A stretch of DNA of 64,000 nucleotides from CBDFMG01 sp965221205 [NCBI: bacterium] (GTDB lineage: Bacteria; SM23-31): NCBI GenBank assembly GCA_965221205.1, contig OZ244870.1:1736001-1800000 (forward strand), read 5' to 3'. The translations under genes were made by a program, and so were the position numbers. The notes under the pieces are model-generated. The model made no database searches and was not told the DNA's origin. It saw only the letters and a list, made by a program, of their open reading frames with translations. This document shows positions 56,318-64,000 of this stretch, piece after piece (position 1 is the first letter of the stretch; every line of letters begins with the position of its first letter).

Positions 56318-56788
56318 TCCATGCAATTTATTATCCTTAAATAACAATGAAATAAACAAAATTCATTTGCTATTATGTCCTCGTATTTCCATATTTGTAG
56401 CTAGAAAATGGAAAGATATCCTTCCGAATATGCGGGAATGACATTACATTCAGTAACATTATTGTCATTGCGGGGAGTAGAATAGCGTTGTAAGCTCTAA
56501 GTTGTAACATCAAAAATGATAAGCAGCATGAATAAATTTCAGGTTGTGATCCGAAAAAAGTTTAGAATGGCAAATTCGATCAATTAAATTAAGCGTCGAT
56601 TTAGTAAAATTTATTGATCCAACTAATACTTATCCTACCTTACATATGGAAATTGTATGAAAAAGATCATACAATTGAGCTATTATGCAATAGCAATAGA
56701 CAGAAAGATTTTACAAAAATAATGTGCGCCCCAATGACGCGCATTCAATTATTAACAATATTTATAAATTAGATTATAATGCTACCTA
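56318..56788. other. Intergenic, no gene seen
   Basis: It contains an inverted repeat AATGACA (56437-56443) / TGTCATT (56463-56469) flanked by GCGGG on both sides, like the dispersed intergenic repeats of many genomes. No coding potential. Confidence 0.5.
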
Positions 56789-59293
56789 TTACACCTGCGC
56801 TAGTGCTTCCTTCACCCGCTCCGGTGTAAAGGGGTGCTGGTAGAGCCGTGCTCCGGTTGCGTCGAAGAGTGCATTGCCGATTATAGCGCTCATGGTTACA
56901 ATTGCCGGTTCACCGCCGCCGTGAGGCACCTTTTCATTGGAATCGACAAGAACCGTCTCTATTTTCGGAACCCACGAATAGCGGGGAATGTCGTAAGAAT
57001 CAAAATTGGTATTTGTCAATTCACCGCCGTTGAAAAACATCTCCTCTGTCAGGGAATAACCAAGTCCCATCGCTATGCAGCCTTCCATCTGGAGAATCGC
57101 GCCTTCGGGATTGATGACAAGCCCCATATCCTGCGCACACACAACCCGTTCAACTTTAGTTGTTCCGTTCAATTCATCGACGCTGATTTCAGCTATCGAT
57201 GCAACATAGGTTCCAGCATCGATTCCGCAGGCGATGCCGTAACCGCGCCCACTCGGTGTTTTTGCCGGTGTCCAGCCAAATTTATCCGCCGCGGCTTTCA
57301 GGACACCGATAGCCCGTTTATCCGATGTGTTTTTCAGGCGAAACTCAAGGGGATCGATATCCGCTTTTGCTGCCATAATATCGATTTGCGCTTCTCGTGC
57401 AAAGGTATTCGTATTTCCACCAGGAGCTCTCCACGGTCCGGTGTTGTACAGATGAGAACCATCCGGCGAGTCCATCCATCCGGCATAAACCGTTTGGCGA
57501 TTATTCGGAACATCGTAGAATTGATCCGAACCCCGCGGCCCGGCATAGTAAACATGGTAATCCCATAGACTCATGGTTCCATTCTTATCGATGCCAGATT
57601 TAATTTTCACGATGCTGGCAGGCCGGAAATTGTCATAAAAGAATTCTTCTTCCCGTGTCCAGAAAACCTGTACCGGTTTCCCGGTTATTCGTGCAAGTTT
57701 TGCCGCTTCTACCGATTGTCTGCCGCCGGATTTGCCGCCGAATCCTCCGCCAACATACGGTGTCCTGACACGGACATTTTCCGGCTTTATATTGAGTTCG
57801 CGTGCTATCCGTTCTTTATCACCAAACGGAGTCTGTGACGATATCCAGATCTCAAGCTTGCCGCTTTCAAAATGTGCAACTGCAGTGTGTGTCTCCATAG
57901 GAGCATGAGCTACATAACCTCCTGTAAAAGTGCTCTCGAACAGTTCATCAGACTCTTTTTTACCTGACTCAACCGATCCTTGATTATCGATTTCTTCTCC
58001 GCGCGGGGATTTACTAAGGAGGTGGTCGAAAATCGATATGTCATCGACCAGTTCATCGGGAATGTTAAATTCGGATTTGATTGCATAGAGTGCATTTTCG
58101 GCTATTTCGGGGTCGGTGTGCAATACTGCTACGATATCATCCTCATTGACGACAATGACACCGTCCATCTTCTCGGCGGCAGATGTGTCCACATGTTCGA
58201 GAGTTGCACGTTGTGCCGGCGGACGGAGGAGTCGGGCATACAGCATGCCGGGATACCGGATATCTCCAGCATATTTCGCTTCACCGGTCACTTTTTCATA
58301 CGCATCGATCCGAGATGTGTGCTGGCCGATTATTCTGAATTCATGTATCGCTTTTTCGACTGCTTTTTCATCGAGTTTTTTTGCAATTTTCTTGCCCTGA
58401 GCAAGTTCCGCATATGAAACACGGTTGTTTTTATTTCCCTTTTCATACACCACGCCATTTTCAATGTCGAGTTTGTCGGCTGGAACACTGAGGTGTTCGG
58501 ATGCCAGATATGTCAGTACAGTTCGAGCTTCGGCAGCTATCGCTTTGAAAACAGGACCGAAAAACCGTGTAGTCAGAGACCCGAATGTCCCCATGTCCCA
58601 CGGACAGAGGTCGGTGTCTCCCATCACCATTTTTATAGAATCGAGTAAAACATCCAGTTCTTCAGCTGCAGTCTGGGCAAGCGATGTCATTGCACCCTGT
58701 CCCATCTCAATCTTCCCTGTGAAACAGGTTATTAAGCCGTCCTCTCCAATTCGGAGGTAGGCGTTGAAATCGGTCGGATAACTTCTCTGCTGCCGCTGGC
58801 TCAGTAATATGGAAGAGTCGCCGAGAACGCAGAAAATCACGATTCCGCCACCGATTGCTTTAATCATGCGGACATGTGCCCCGCACCGACACAGGTTATT
58901 TTCCATAGCATCGATAATCTCTTCCCGAGTCGGGCTGGCATTGACCTGCAGAAGACTGTATGCCTGCATGATCTGGCCAGAGGTACAGAACCCGCACTGC
59001 ATAGCGTTATGCTCAATGAACGCTTCCTGAATTGGATGCAGTTTCCCATTCTTTGCCAGTCCCTCGATTGTGAGAACATTTTTGTCCTTCACATATTGTA
59101 AAGGATACTGACACGACCGAACAGGTTCGTTATCAACAAGTACGGTACATGCGCCACAGTAATTGATGCCGCAGCCGAATTTGGTACCAGTCAGTTCCAA
59201 ATCAGTACGGAGTACCCACAAAAGACGCCTGCTCGTATCGGTTGTCATGCTGACAGGTTTCCTATTGAGATTAAATTGGATTGTCTCTACCAT
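56789..59293 (-). CDS. Fused molybdenum hydroxylase: [2Fe-2S] subunit joined to molybdopterin subunit (IorA-IorB type)
   Basis: 834 aa. Residues 1-145 are a complete small subunit with both [2Fe-2S] sites: C41, C46, C49, C61 (CGINYCGACT) and C100, C103, C135, C137 (CGFCTSG, CRCG). At about 146 it passes without linker into the large subunit at the point just after where a separate IorB would carry its twin-arginine signal (GGGIVIFCVLGDSS). Then FTGKIEMGQGAMTSLAQ, DTDLCPWDMGTFGS, RPPAQRATLEHVDTS, GGGFGGKSGGRQS, and the catalytic glutamate in HGGGEPAIVTMS. Members oxidise N-heterocycles or aldehydes. Usually these are two genes. moaA is in the same window. Confidence 0.85.
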   Translation of the reverse strand: MVETIQFNLNRKPVSMTTDTSRRLLWVLRTDLELTGTKFGCGINYCGACTVLVDNEPVRSCQYPLQYVKDKNVLTIEGLAKNGKLHPIQEAFIEHNAMQCGFCTSGQIMQAYSLLQVNASPTREEIIDAMENNLCRCGAHVRMIKAIGGGIVIFCVLGDSSILLSQRQQRSYPTDFNAYLRIGEDGLITCFTGKIEMGQGAMTSLAQTAAEELDVLLDSIKMVMGDTDLCPWDMGTFGSLTTRFFGPVFKAIAAEARTVLTYLASEHLSVPADKLDIENGVVYEKGNKNNRVSYAELAQGKKIAKKLDEKAVEKAIHEFRIIGQHTSRIDAYEKVTGEAKYAGDIRYPGMLYARLLRPPAQRATLEHVDTSAAEKMDGVIVVNEDDIVAVLHTDPEIAENALYAIKSEFNIPDELVDDISIFDHLLSKSPRGEEIDNQGSVESGKKESDELFESTFTGGYVAHAPMETHTAVAHFESGKLEIWISSQTPFGDKERIARELNIKPENVRVRTPYVGGGFGGKSGGRQSVEAAKLARITGKPVQVFWTREEEFFYDNFRPASIVKIKSGIDKNGTMSLWDYHVYYAGPRGSDQFYDVPNNRQTVYAGWMDSPDGSHLYNTGPWRAPGGNTNTFAREAQIDIMAAKADIDPLEFRLKNTSDKRAIGVLKAAADKFGWTPAKTPSGRGYGIACGIDAGTYVASIAEISVDELNGTTKVERVVCAQDMGLVINPEGAILQMEGCIAMGLGYSLTEEMFFNGGELTNTNFDSYDIPRYSWVPKIETVLVDSNEKVPHGGGEPAIVTMSAIIGNALFDATGARLYQHPFTPERVKEALAQV

Positions 59294-59479
59294 ATTTATT
59301 CACTCTTTATGATTGGATTAGTGGTGGGTGGTTGCATTTCTATTTACAGGTATATACAATCGAAGATAAATATCCTTCAAAGAAATGCAACAAATTTTTT
59401 GGCTGTCCTCATTGAATTTAGATGCAGTGTCAATGTTTTATACACTTAAAAGCTCCACTTGATTTTTAGAACTCAACAA

Positions 59480-60001
59480 TTTACAAAGCATTACACATAA
59501 AGCAGAGATGCTTCTCGATTTATTTAGAAAAGGCACAATAAAACCTAGAAGAGACAATATTGACCTGCTGATTGGAGCGTGCGATTTTATATGTACTGTA
59601 ATGGTCTATATTAATGAAAACCGATGGTTATTAAGATGCTGCAGCAGAGCTTGGCAAGAAACTCTCAGACATGTGTCCAGCTCACGGGAGGAAAAAGCTT
59701 GAATCCGCTCCAGCTCTTCAACCGGAACCTGTCCGGAGTGAAAATCCTAGGCAGGAATCCTCCTCAGCAAAAAATGCCAAAGAACAATCTTTTGTGACTG
59801 ATAAAATGGCCAACCAGTTTTTAAAGAGTTGCAGGACTTGATTGACACACTTGAGCAGGATCTTATACGGCTTGAAAGCGAACCAGAAAATAAAGAATTG
59901 TTCGATCTCGATACTTCATAAGGAAATTGAGGTATTCTCGGCTATTCCGATTTGGAAAAATTAAGCCAAAAGTCGGGGACAATTTTCGATTACTTAAGAA
60001 A
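59480..60001 (+). pseudogene. Histidine-phosphotransfer (CheA-like) relic
   Basis: Broken frames give THKAEMLLDLFRKGTIKPRRDNIDLLIGACDF, the end of an Hpt (P1) domain, then FLKELQDLIDTLEQDLIRLES, the beginning of a second Hpt, and GILGYSDLEKLSQKSGTIFDYLRN, its end. The phosphorylated-histidine stretch between is missing. No kinase core follows. It is the remnant of a CheA-like or hybrid kinase gene. Confidence 0.55.
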
Positions 60002-60003
60002 TT

Positions 60004-60330
60004 ATGAAGAAAACAAAATTCATGCTGGAATCCTCGGATATTCAGTTATCTTTTGCTGAAAATGGTTCTCAAGGTGTTGAATTATATAAAAGAGATTCAA
60101 ATAAAATCTATCATGTCCTTCTCGATATAATAATGACCGAAATGGTAGATCGTGAAAAATTTGTTCATATGAAAAAATTTAATCATGAAATTAAAACGAT
60201 TCTTATGAGCGGTTTCAACCAGAATATAAAATCGGATAACATTTTGAGTGATGGGCTCAGTGAATATGTGCAGAAACCGTTCAAATTAAATGAACTGTTA
60301 AAAGCAGTCGTAACAGCAACTAATAATTGA
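60004..60330 (+). pseudogene. Truncated receiver domain
   Basis: 108 open codons that lack the first beta strand with its acidic pair, starting at about the end of helix 1: FAENGSQGVELYKR, LLDIIMTEMVDREKF (phospho-acceptor Asp in the usual DxxM place), TILMSGFNQNIKS, YVQKPFKLNELLKAV (conserved Lys). Because the N-terminus is missing and it abuts the Hpt relic, it is probably the receiver part of a deleted hybrid histidine kinase. Confidence 0.6.
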
Positions 60331-60390
60331 TTTGAATGAAAAGATTTACATATGAAGTTGAATAATCACTACAATTAAGGAGATAGTATT

Positions 60391-60751
60391 ATGAAAGTTC
60401 TTATCGTTGATGATTCTGTTACTATGAGAAGAATTATTATCAACAGCTTGAAAGATTCCAGTTTTGACGATATTGTTGAAGCTTGAAATGGTCTTGAAGG
60501 TATGAGTAACATGGAGGGAATAGAGTTGGTATTGACTGACTGGAATATGTCGGAAATGGATGGCCTCACCTTTGTGAAAGAGATCAAGAAAAGCCTGTTG
60601 TATTCTTACCATGCTAATCATTATAATAACAACAGAAGGAGCAAAAAGCGACGTCGTCGAGGCTTTGAAAAATGGCGTAAATAACTATGTAGTGAAACCT
60701 TTTGATAAAGATACTTTTTTGAAAAAGGTTAAAGCAACATTAGAAGGTTAA
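60391..60751 (+). pseudogene. CheY-like response regulator, broken
   Basis: A good start (AAGGAGAT, ATG 60391) leads into MKVLIVDDSVTMRRIIINSL, but TGA at 60484-60486 interrupts at EA-stop-NG, where homologues usually have a small or acidic residue. ELVLTDWNMSEMDGLTFVKEI follows in frame; then a shift near 60595, and the remaining frame reads MLIIITTEGAKSDVVEALKNGVNNYVVKPFDKDTF to the end. All catalytic residues can be identified across the frames. Confidence 0.75.
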
Positions 60752-60779
60752 CCTTTGAATTTCTAATTGAGAGGATTGT

Positions 60780-61170
60780 ATGAAGATAGATTTTATTAAT
60801 CCATTTGTAAAATCTGTTAATGCAACAATGACAACTATGGCAGGTGTTTCGGTAGAAAGGGAAAAACCATTTGTCAAAGAGGGTCGTGATACAAGCGGTG
60901 ATATAACAGGATTAATCGGTTTTGCTGAAAATAATATTGCTGGTTCAGTTGCACTGAGTTTTCCCAAGAGTACGATATTTGAAAATATTCAAATCTATGA
61001 CTGGTGCAGATCAATGTGAAGAGGATAATGAACTGAACGATATTGTCGATGAATTTACCAATATTGTTGTTGGTGGTGCAAAAAAGGGGTTTGCCGAATT
61101 TTTTTTCATACAATATCAGTATCAGTCTGCCTATGGTGGTATCAGGGAAAGGCAACAGAATCAAACATAA
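60780..61170 (+). pseudogene. CheX-like phosphatase relic
   Basis: KIDFINPFVKSVNATMTTMAGVSVEREKPF, SGDITGLIGFAENNIAGSVALSF then a frameshift near 60995, and NDIVDEFTNIVVGGAKKGFAE, which carries the ExxN-type active-site motif of CheX/CheC phosphatases (EFTN). Another shift leads into SVPMVVSGKGNR-like sequence. It belongs with the CheY-like gene just upstream: CheX removes phosphate from CheY. Confidence 0.7.
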
Positions 61171-61273
61171 ATACAATTATCCCATCATAGTCGTTCCATT
61201 TTAATTTGGTGAAAACGGATTTTTTATGGAAGTCAGTATGCACATGATGAATGGGAGATAATAATAATATTAG

Positions 61274-62063
61274 GTACGTAGGTTATTTTCGGGTCACGTG
61301 TTACAGTATATTTGGAATGGAAGAGAAAGTCACTATATTTATTGTTTGTACATCATGTTTCTTTCGTTCTGGGGATCGTCTGTACCGTTTGCGTGATAAT
61401 CGTTTTACAGGTACTCGGATGTTCTTGTAAAGAGAGCCCGAAGCGGTTCAAGGACGATCTTGCTCTACTGCATTATGTTTCTTTGGAGATACCTGCCAAT
61501 AAAGCTGCCAGGGGTCTTGGTTTTTGCTTCACGACGGTGCGAGGCACATAGATGCTTTATCGACAGGAGATTTATGATTTCAGGAAGTGAGAAGACTTTC
61601 CGGCAAGATAAAATGTTATGCAAGTTGCTTTGGTGGGAAACGTACGGGAACCAGCGGTCGCGGGAGTGCCGGTACAATAAAGGTTTTCGGCACTGTGGGA
61701 CGTCACGGGAGGCTATTTACTACGATGTGACTGCCGCTTGATGAACGAGATCAGGGACACCGCTGAGCAAGGGAGCGTCTTCTCCACTGCTCCGTTCCGT
61801 TCGTATACATCGCTGAAGTTTTTTGGTAAACAGCGTACGGTCGATCATAACACATAGTGCATCACGGGACGTCGTCATAGTAATGGCCTTGAGTGGTTCT
61901 GGTCATGTGCACAAGAAAGACGCTTACAGTACCATGGTGTCAGCAAAAATCATTGCCCAGTGTACCGCAAGAAAATGGAATGGAGATACAATTACAGAAA
62001 CCGAAATCTATACCATTCCTTTAATCAAAATTCACGTTAGTCCGCTTTTGACCTAATTACCTA
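61274..62063 (+). mobile_element. Degenerate IS1595/ISXO2-like insertion sequence, copy 2
   Basis: It closely matches 33861-34644 over its whole length, in the same orientation, with scattered substitutions and small indels. Recognisable pieces: YRLRDNRF zinc-ribbon end, DDLALLHYVSLEIPANKAARGLGF, FRSYTSLKFFGKQRTVDHN, HSNGLEWFWSCAQERRLQYHGVSKNH, YRKKMEWRY. Several stops and shifts, different in part from copy 1, mean both copies decayed separately after transposition. Not mobile by itself. Confidence 0.75.
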
Positions 62064-62132
62064 ATATTTTGTAATATCCCGAACATTCTGAAACACAAAG
62101 AATTCTAATAAACGTGCCTGCTGAAACCACTG

Positions 62133-62480
62133 TTATACATCGACTGAAAAAATTGGTTTGCCGTTATAAGTTTCTATTCCTCGCAAGAGGACAGGATGCT
62201 GATTCGGCGGGACAGTATCGGGAATCGCTTACATACCCGGTTTCCTCGGCAAAAATTCTGAATTGCCCGACAGTGACTGGATAATTCCATTCGGTATATA
62301 GGCCATTACGATTGAATCGCTTATTTCAGCTTCCCAGTATCCTTTTTCATTCATATATACCTGCTTTGCAACTTGCCTGATTTCGGAAACTTTCTGTGGC
62401 ACGTCCGGGCCTGTGCTGCAAGAAGTCACGAATGCAATTATACGGGAAGTAAGTATTATAAATTTTGGTTTTATTTTTGC
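62133..62480 (-). pseudogene. Lipoprotein relic
   Basis: The minus-strand frame reads FIILTSRIIAFVTSCSTGPDVPQKV, a lipoprotein signal with cysteine but without a usable ATG, then YMNEKGYWEAEISDSIVMAYIPNG, a TAA at 62229, and in the same frame NQHPVLLRGIETYNGKPIF before stop at 62133. The last phrase recalls the end of CapA-type proteins (VLxGIExYNGKPIF), but the rest does not fit, so no function is assigned. Confidence 0.4.
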
Positions 62481-62763
62481 TCTTGTGCCAATTTATCTTT
62501 GATATTTCATGATTACCTGCTTATAGGGTTTCTGAAAATATTAGGAATATCGTTACATTTTTGTTTGATGAAGAAGAGTATTTTGATAATTTTAAAATTG
62601 CTTACTTTCACTTTAATATGCACATATGTCTCTATTTCACTCAATCGCAAGAATCGCTATCAAGTACATAAAAATAGTAAACACTATTGAAAAAAAAGAA
62701 TATTATGTACACTAATGCCGAAAATACTTTCTGTTATGACGAATCAAATGAAGGGTTCAGAAT

Positions 62764-63666
62764 ATGTTTACAACCTTGTCTTTATCGTGTCATTCACAAT
62801 TGATTAAAATACTGCCGCTTGTGCTCTGTTTTTGTGTGTTTTTGTCATGCGGTTCCGGTTCGGAACTGATAAATAGGATTGCTATCATTCCTGATCAACG
62901 GAAAATAATGGCGGTATTAACCGGGAACTCGGAAATCAGAGAAGGGATGAAACTTGTCGATAGATTTGAAGAAAGCAACAGAGAGGAAGTCAGGGATTAT
63001 CTTTTTTCAATGCTTCAAATATTGGACTTGAAACCGGAGAGACACCGGTACTCTGATAAGGGAGAAAATATTTATGGGACGATACCAGCGACCATTACAA
63101 GTAGCGAATACGTTGTTCTTGGGGCGCATTTCGATTCTGTAGAGGAGAGTCCGGGAGCAAATGATAATGCATCGGGAACGGTTCTGATATTCAACGCAGT
63201 ACGATATATCGCAGAGTTGAACATCCGTACGAAGCATGTCATTGTTGTATTTTTTGATGAAGAAGAGCGGGGACTTGTCGGCAGCAGGCACTTTGCGGAA
63301 AAATTAGTTGAAGAAGGTAAGACTATTCACTCTGTCCATACTGCTGACCAGGTGGGTTGGGATAGTGATGGCGATAGAGGAATAGAACTGGAGTTGCCAT
63401 ACGACGGTATTGTAGATCTCTACCGGGATGTTGCGCGCTCTGAAGGTTTAGATATTCCTATTCACATTACCGATACATCTTCTACGGATCATTCATCATT
63501 CCGCAGTGTGGGATTTAACGCTGTCGGTATTACCGAGGAATATGTGAACGATGATACGACACCATATTACCACGAACCAAGCGACGTCTATGGTACAATA
63601 GATTTTGAGTACTTAGAAGCGGTAACGCTTCTTTTTGCTAAAGTGATTGAGAGGATTATTGACTAG
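62764..63666 (+). CDS. M28-family zinc peptidase, lipoprotein
   Basis: 300 aa with a lipoprotein-type N-terminus (LVLCFCVFLSC, lipobox cysteine at about 29). Unlike the M28 relic at 53.5 kb it is intact and has all five metal ligands: H and D in GAHFDSVEE, D in GANDNASGT (bridging), the E-E pair in FDEEERGLVGS, D in HTADQVGWD and H in YYHEPSDV. It probably trims peptides at the cell envelope as an aminopeptidase. AAGGG precedes the start. It converges on the gene at the window's end. Confidence 0.88.
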   Translation: MFTTLSLSCHSQLIKILPLVLCFCVFLSCGSGSELINRIAIIPDQRKIMAVLTGNSEIREGMKLVDRFEESNREEVRDYLFSMLQILDLKPERHRYSDKGENIYGTIPATITSSEYVVLGAHFDSVEESPGANDNASGTVLIFNAVRYIAELNIRTKHVIVVFFDEEERGLVGSRHFAEKLVEEGKTIHSVHTADQVGWDSDGDRGIELELPYDGIVDLYRDVARSEGLDIPIHITDTSSTDHSSFRSVGFNAVGITEEYVNDDTTPYYHEPSDVYGTIDFEYLEAVTLLFAKVIERIID

Positions 63667-63837
63667 AATTTGCAGAACGTTCTGCTGTAATCAATGGTTC
63701 TAAACCATAGTATTCTTAAAAGAATTTAGATCATTATCAAAGTAATGGGAATTATATACCGGTGGTGAGCAAGATACATATATTGCGTCATTTCGGCAAG
63801 GAGATTGATATATTCGGTTTTGAAATTTCACATAACA

Positions 63838-63863
63838 AAGAGTCCCGTAAATGCGGGACTCTT
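63838..63863. terminator. Hairpin terminator between convergent genes
   Basis: AAGAGTCCCG (63838-63847) pairs with CGGGACTCTT (63854-63863). On the minus strand it is followed by TTTGTT, so it best fits the gene entering from the right, but could serve both. Confidence 0.75.
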
Positions 63864-63914
63864 AAACTCGTTTAGATGACAAGGAGCTTTAGTATGAAAA
63901 CACAAGACAGTTAA

Positions 63915-64000
63915 TTATTTAATAAACGTCATCCGTTTTATATCGGTAAACGTTCCCGCTTGAAGCTTCATAACGTAAAGACCTGATGACACTAACTGCC
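63915..64000 (-). CDS. 3' end of a protein with a type IX-style sorting domain (partial)
   Basis: The last codons read QLVSSGLYVMKLQAGTF and TDIKRMTFIK then TAA (63915-63917). This is the end of a C-terminal sorting domain, parallel to GTYIYKLEAGDF and KRMVLIK at the end of the M36 relic at 44.5 kb. The gene continues beyond the window, so its main function is unknown; it should be a secreted or surface-attached protein. Confidence 0.8.
   Translation of the reverse strand, partial: QLVSSGLYVMKLQAGTFTDIKRMTFIK

Noticed and set aside
56834-57568. 244-aa plus-strand frame
   Set aside because: Antisense shadow of the molybdenum hydroxylase gene.
22127-60486. TGA as a sense codon (code 4 or 25) because of in-frame TGAs at 22127, 43834 and 60484
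   Set aside because: Several intact, conserved genes end normally with TGA, for example nuoJ, whose stop overlaps the nuoK start. The TGAs occur in genes with other lesions or at non-conserved residues.
22125-60486. Selenoprotein genes at the in-frame TGAs, prompted by tRNA-Sec
   Set aside because: None of the positions corresponds to a cysteine in the family, and no SECIS-like hairpin is evident just downstream.

Overview
The window (about 43% GC by eye) looks like a contig from a member of the FCB superphylum outside the well-known Bacteroidetes, for example a Neomarinimicrobiota-, KSB1- or Ignavibacteria-like lineage. This is inferred from type IX-secretion-style C-terminal sorting domains, an 11-subunit complex I without NuoE/F/G, many exported M24/M28/M36 peptidases and a large Asp-box (BNR) protein. 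Promoters are sigma70-like (TTGACA / TATAAT type). No ribosomal RNA or marker protein fixes the phylum, so this placement is tentative.

Layout. (1) 1-5 kb: the 3' part of an exported cadherin-like protein and two exported M24 (Xaa-Pro peptidase) paralogues, one without its metal-binding aspartates, plus the relic tail of a third. (2) 5.3-5.7 kb: tRNA-Asn, its terminator, a small GIY-YIG nuclease gene and a second copy of the tRNA 3' end. (3) 5.7-18.9 kb: intact housekeeping genes (Cys/Met PLP enzyme, endonuclease IV, methyltransferase, MBL hydrolase, proline dehydrogenase, QueG, PepA, PHP phosphoesterase, FabV-like reductase, Dxs, GYD protein, MoaA). (4) 18.95-20.3 kb: three 153-bp tandem repeats, each with a promoter, driving one AT-rich orphan gene that ends in a structured terminator. 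(5) 20.3-22.3 kb: alcohol dehydrogenase, cupin and a broken DUF417-like membrane gene. (6) 22.5-33.5 kb: the nuoABCDHIJKLMN operon followed by a 7Fe/8Fe ferredoxin, the likely electron donor to this complex.

(7) 33.9-62 kb is an accessory, decaying region bounded by two similar, broken IS1595/ISXO2-like insertion sequences in the same orientation. It holds a formamidase-like lipoprotein, a broken nuclease, small lipoproteins, a prophage/ICE remnant (S24 repressor, paired operators, excisionase, broken integrase) lying against a selenocysteine tRNA gene, a broken TolB-like protein, an M36 peptidase relic that has lost its active site, an intact Asp-box protein, a wholly decayed RND exporter / LolA-like / outer-membrane barrel operon, an M28 relic, intact MsrA, a fused Mo-hydroxylase, and a decayed signalling cluster (Hpt, receiver, CheY, CheX). 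(8) 62-64 kb: a lipoprotein relic, an intact M28 lipoprotein peptidase and the end of another sorting-domain protein.

The strongest leads are the tRNA-Asn/GIY-YIG unit, the promoter-bearing tandem repeats ahead of an orphan gene, the phage remnant at tRNA-Sec with a repressor lacking half of its DNA-binding motif, the IorA-IorB-type fusion, and the sharp contrast between the intact core and the pseudogene-rich block between the two IS copies. I did not find a clear-cut undescribed multi-gene system.
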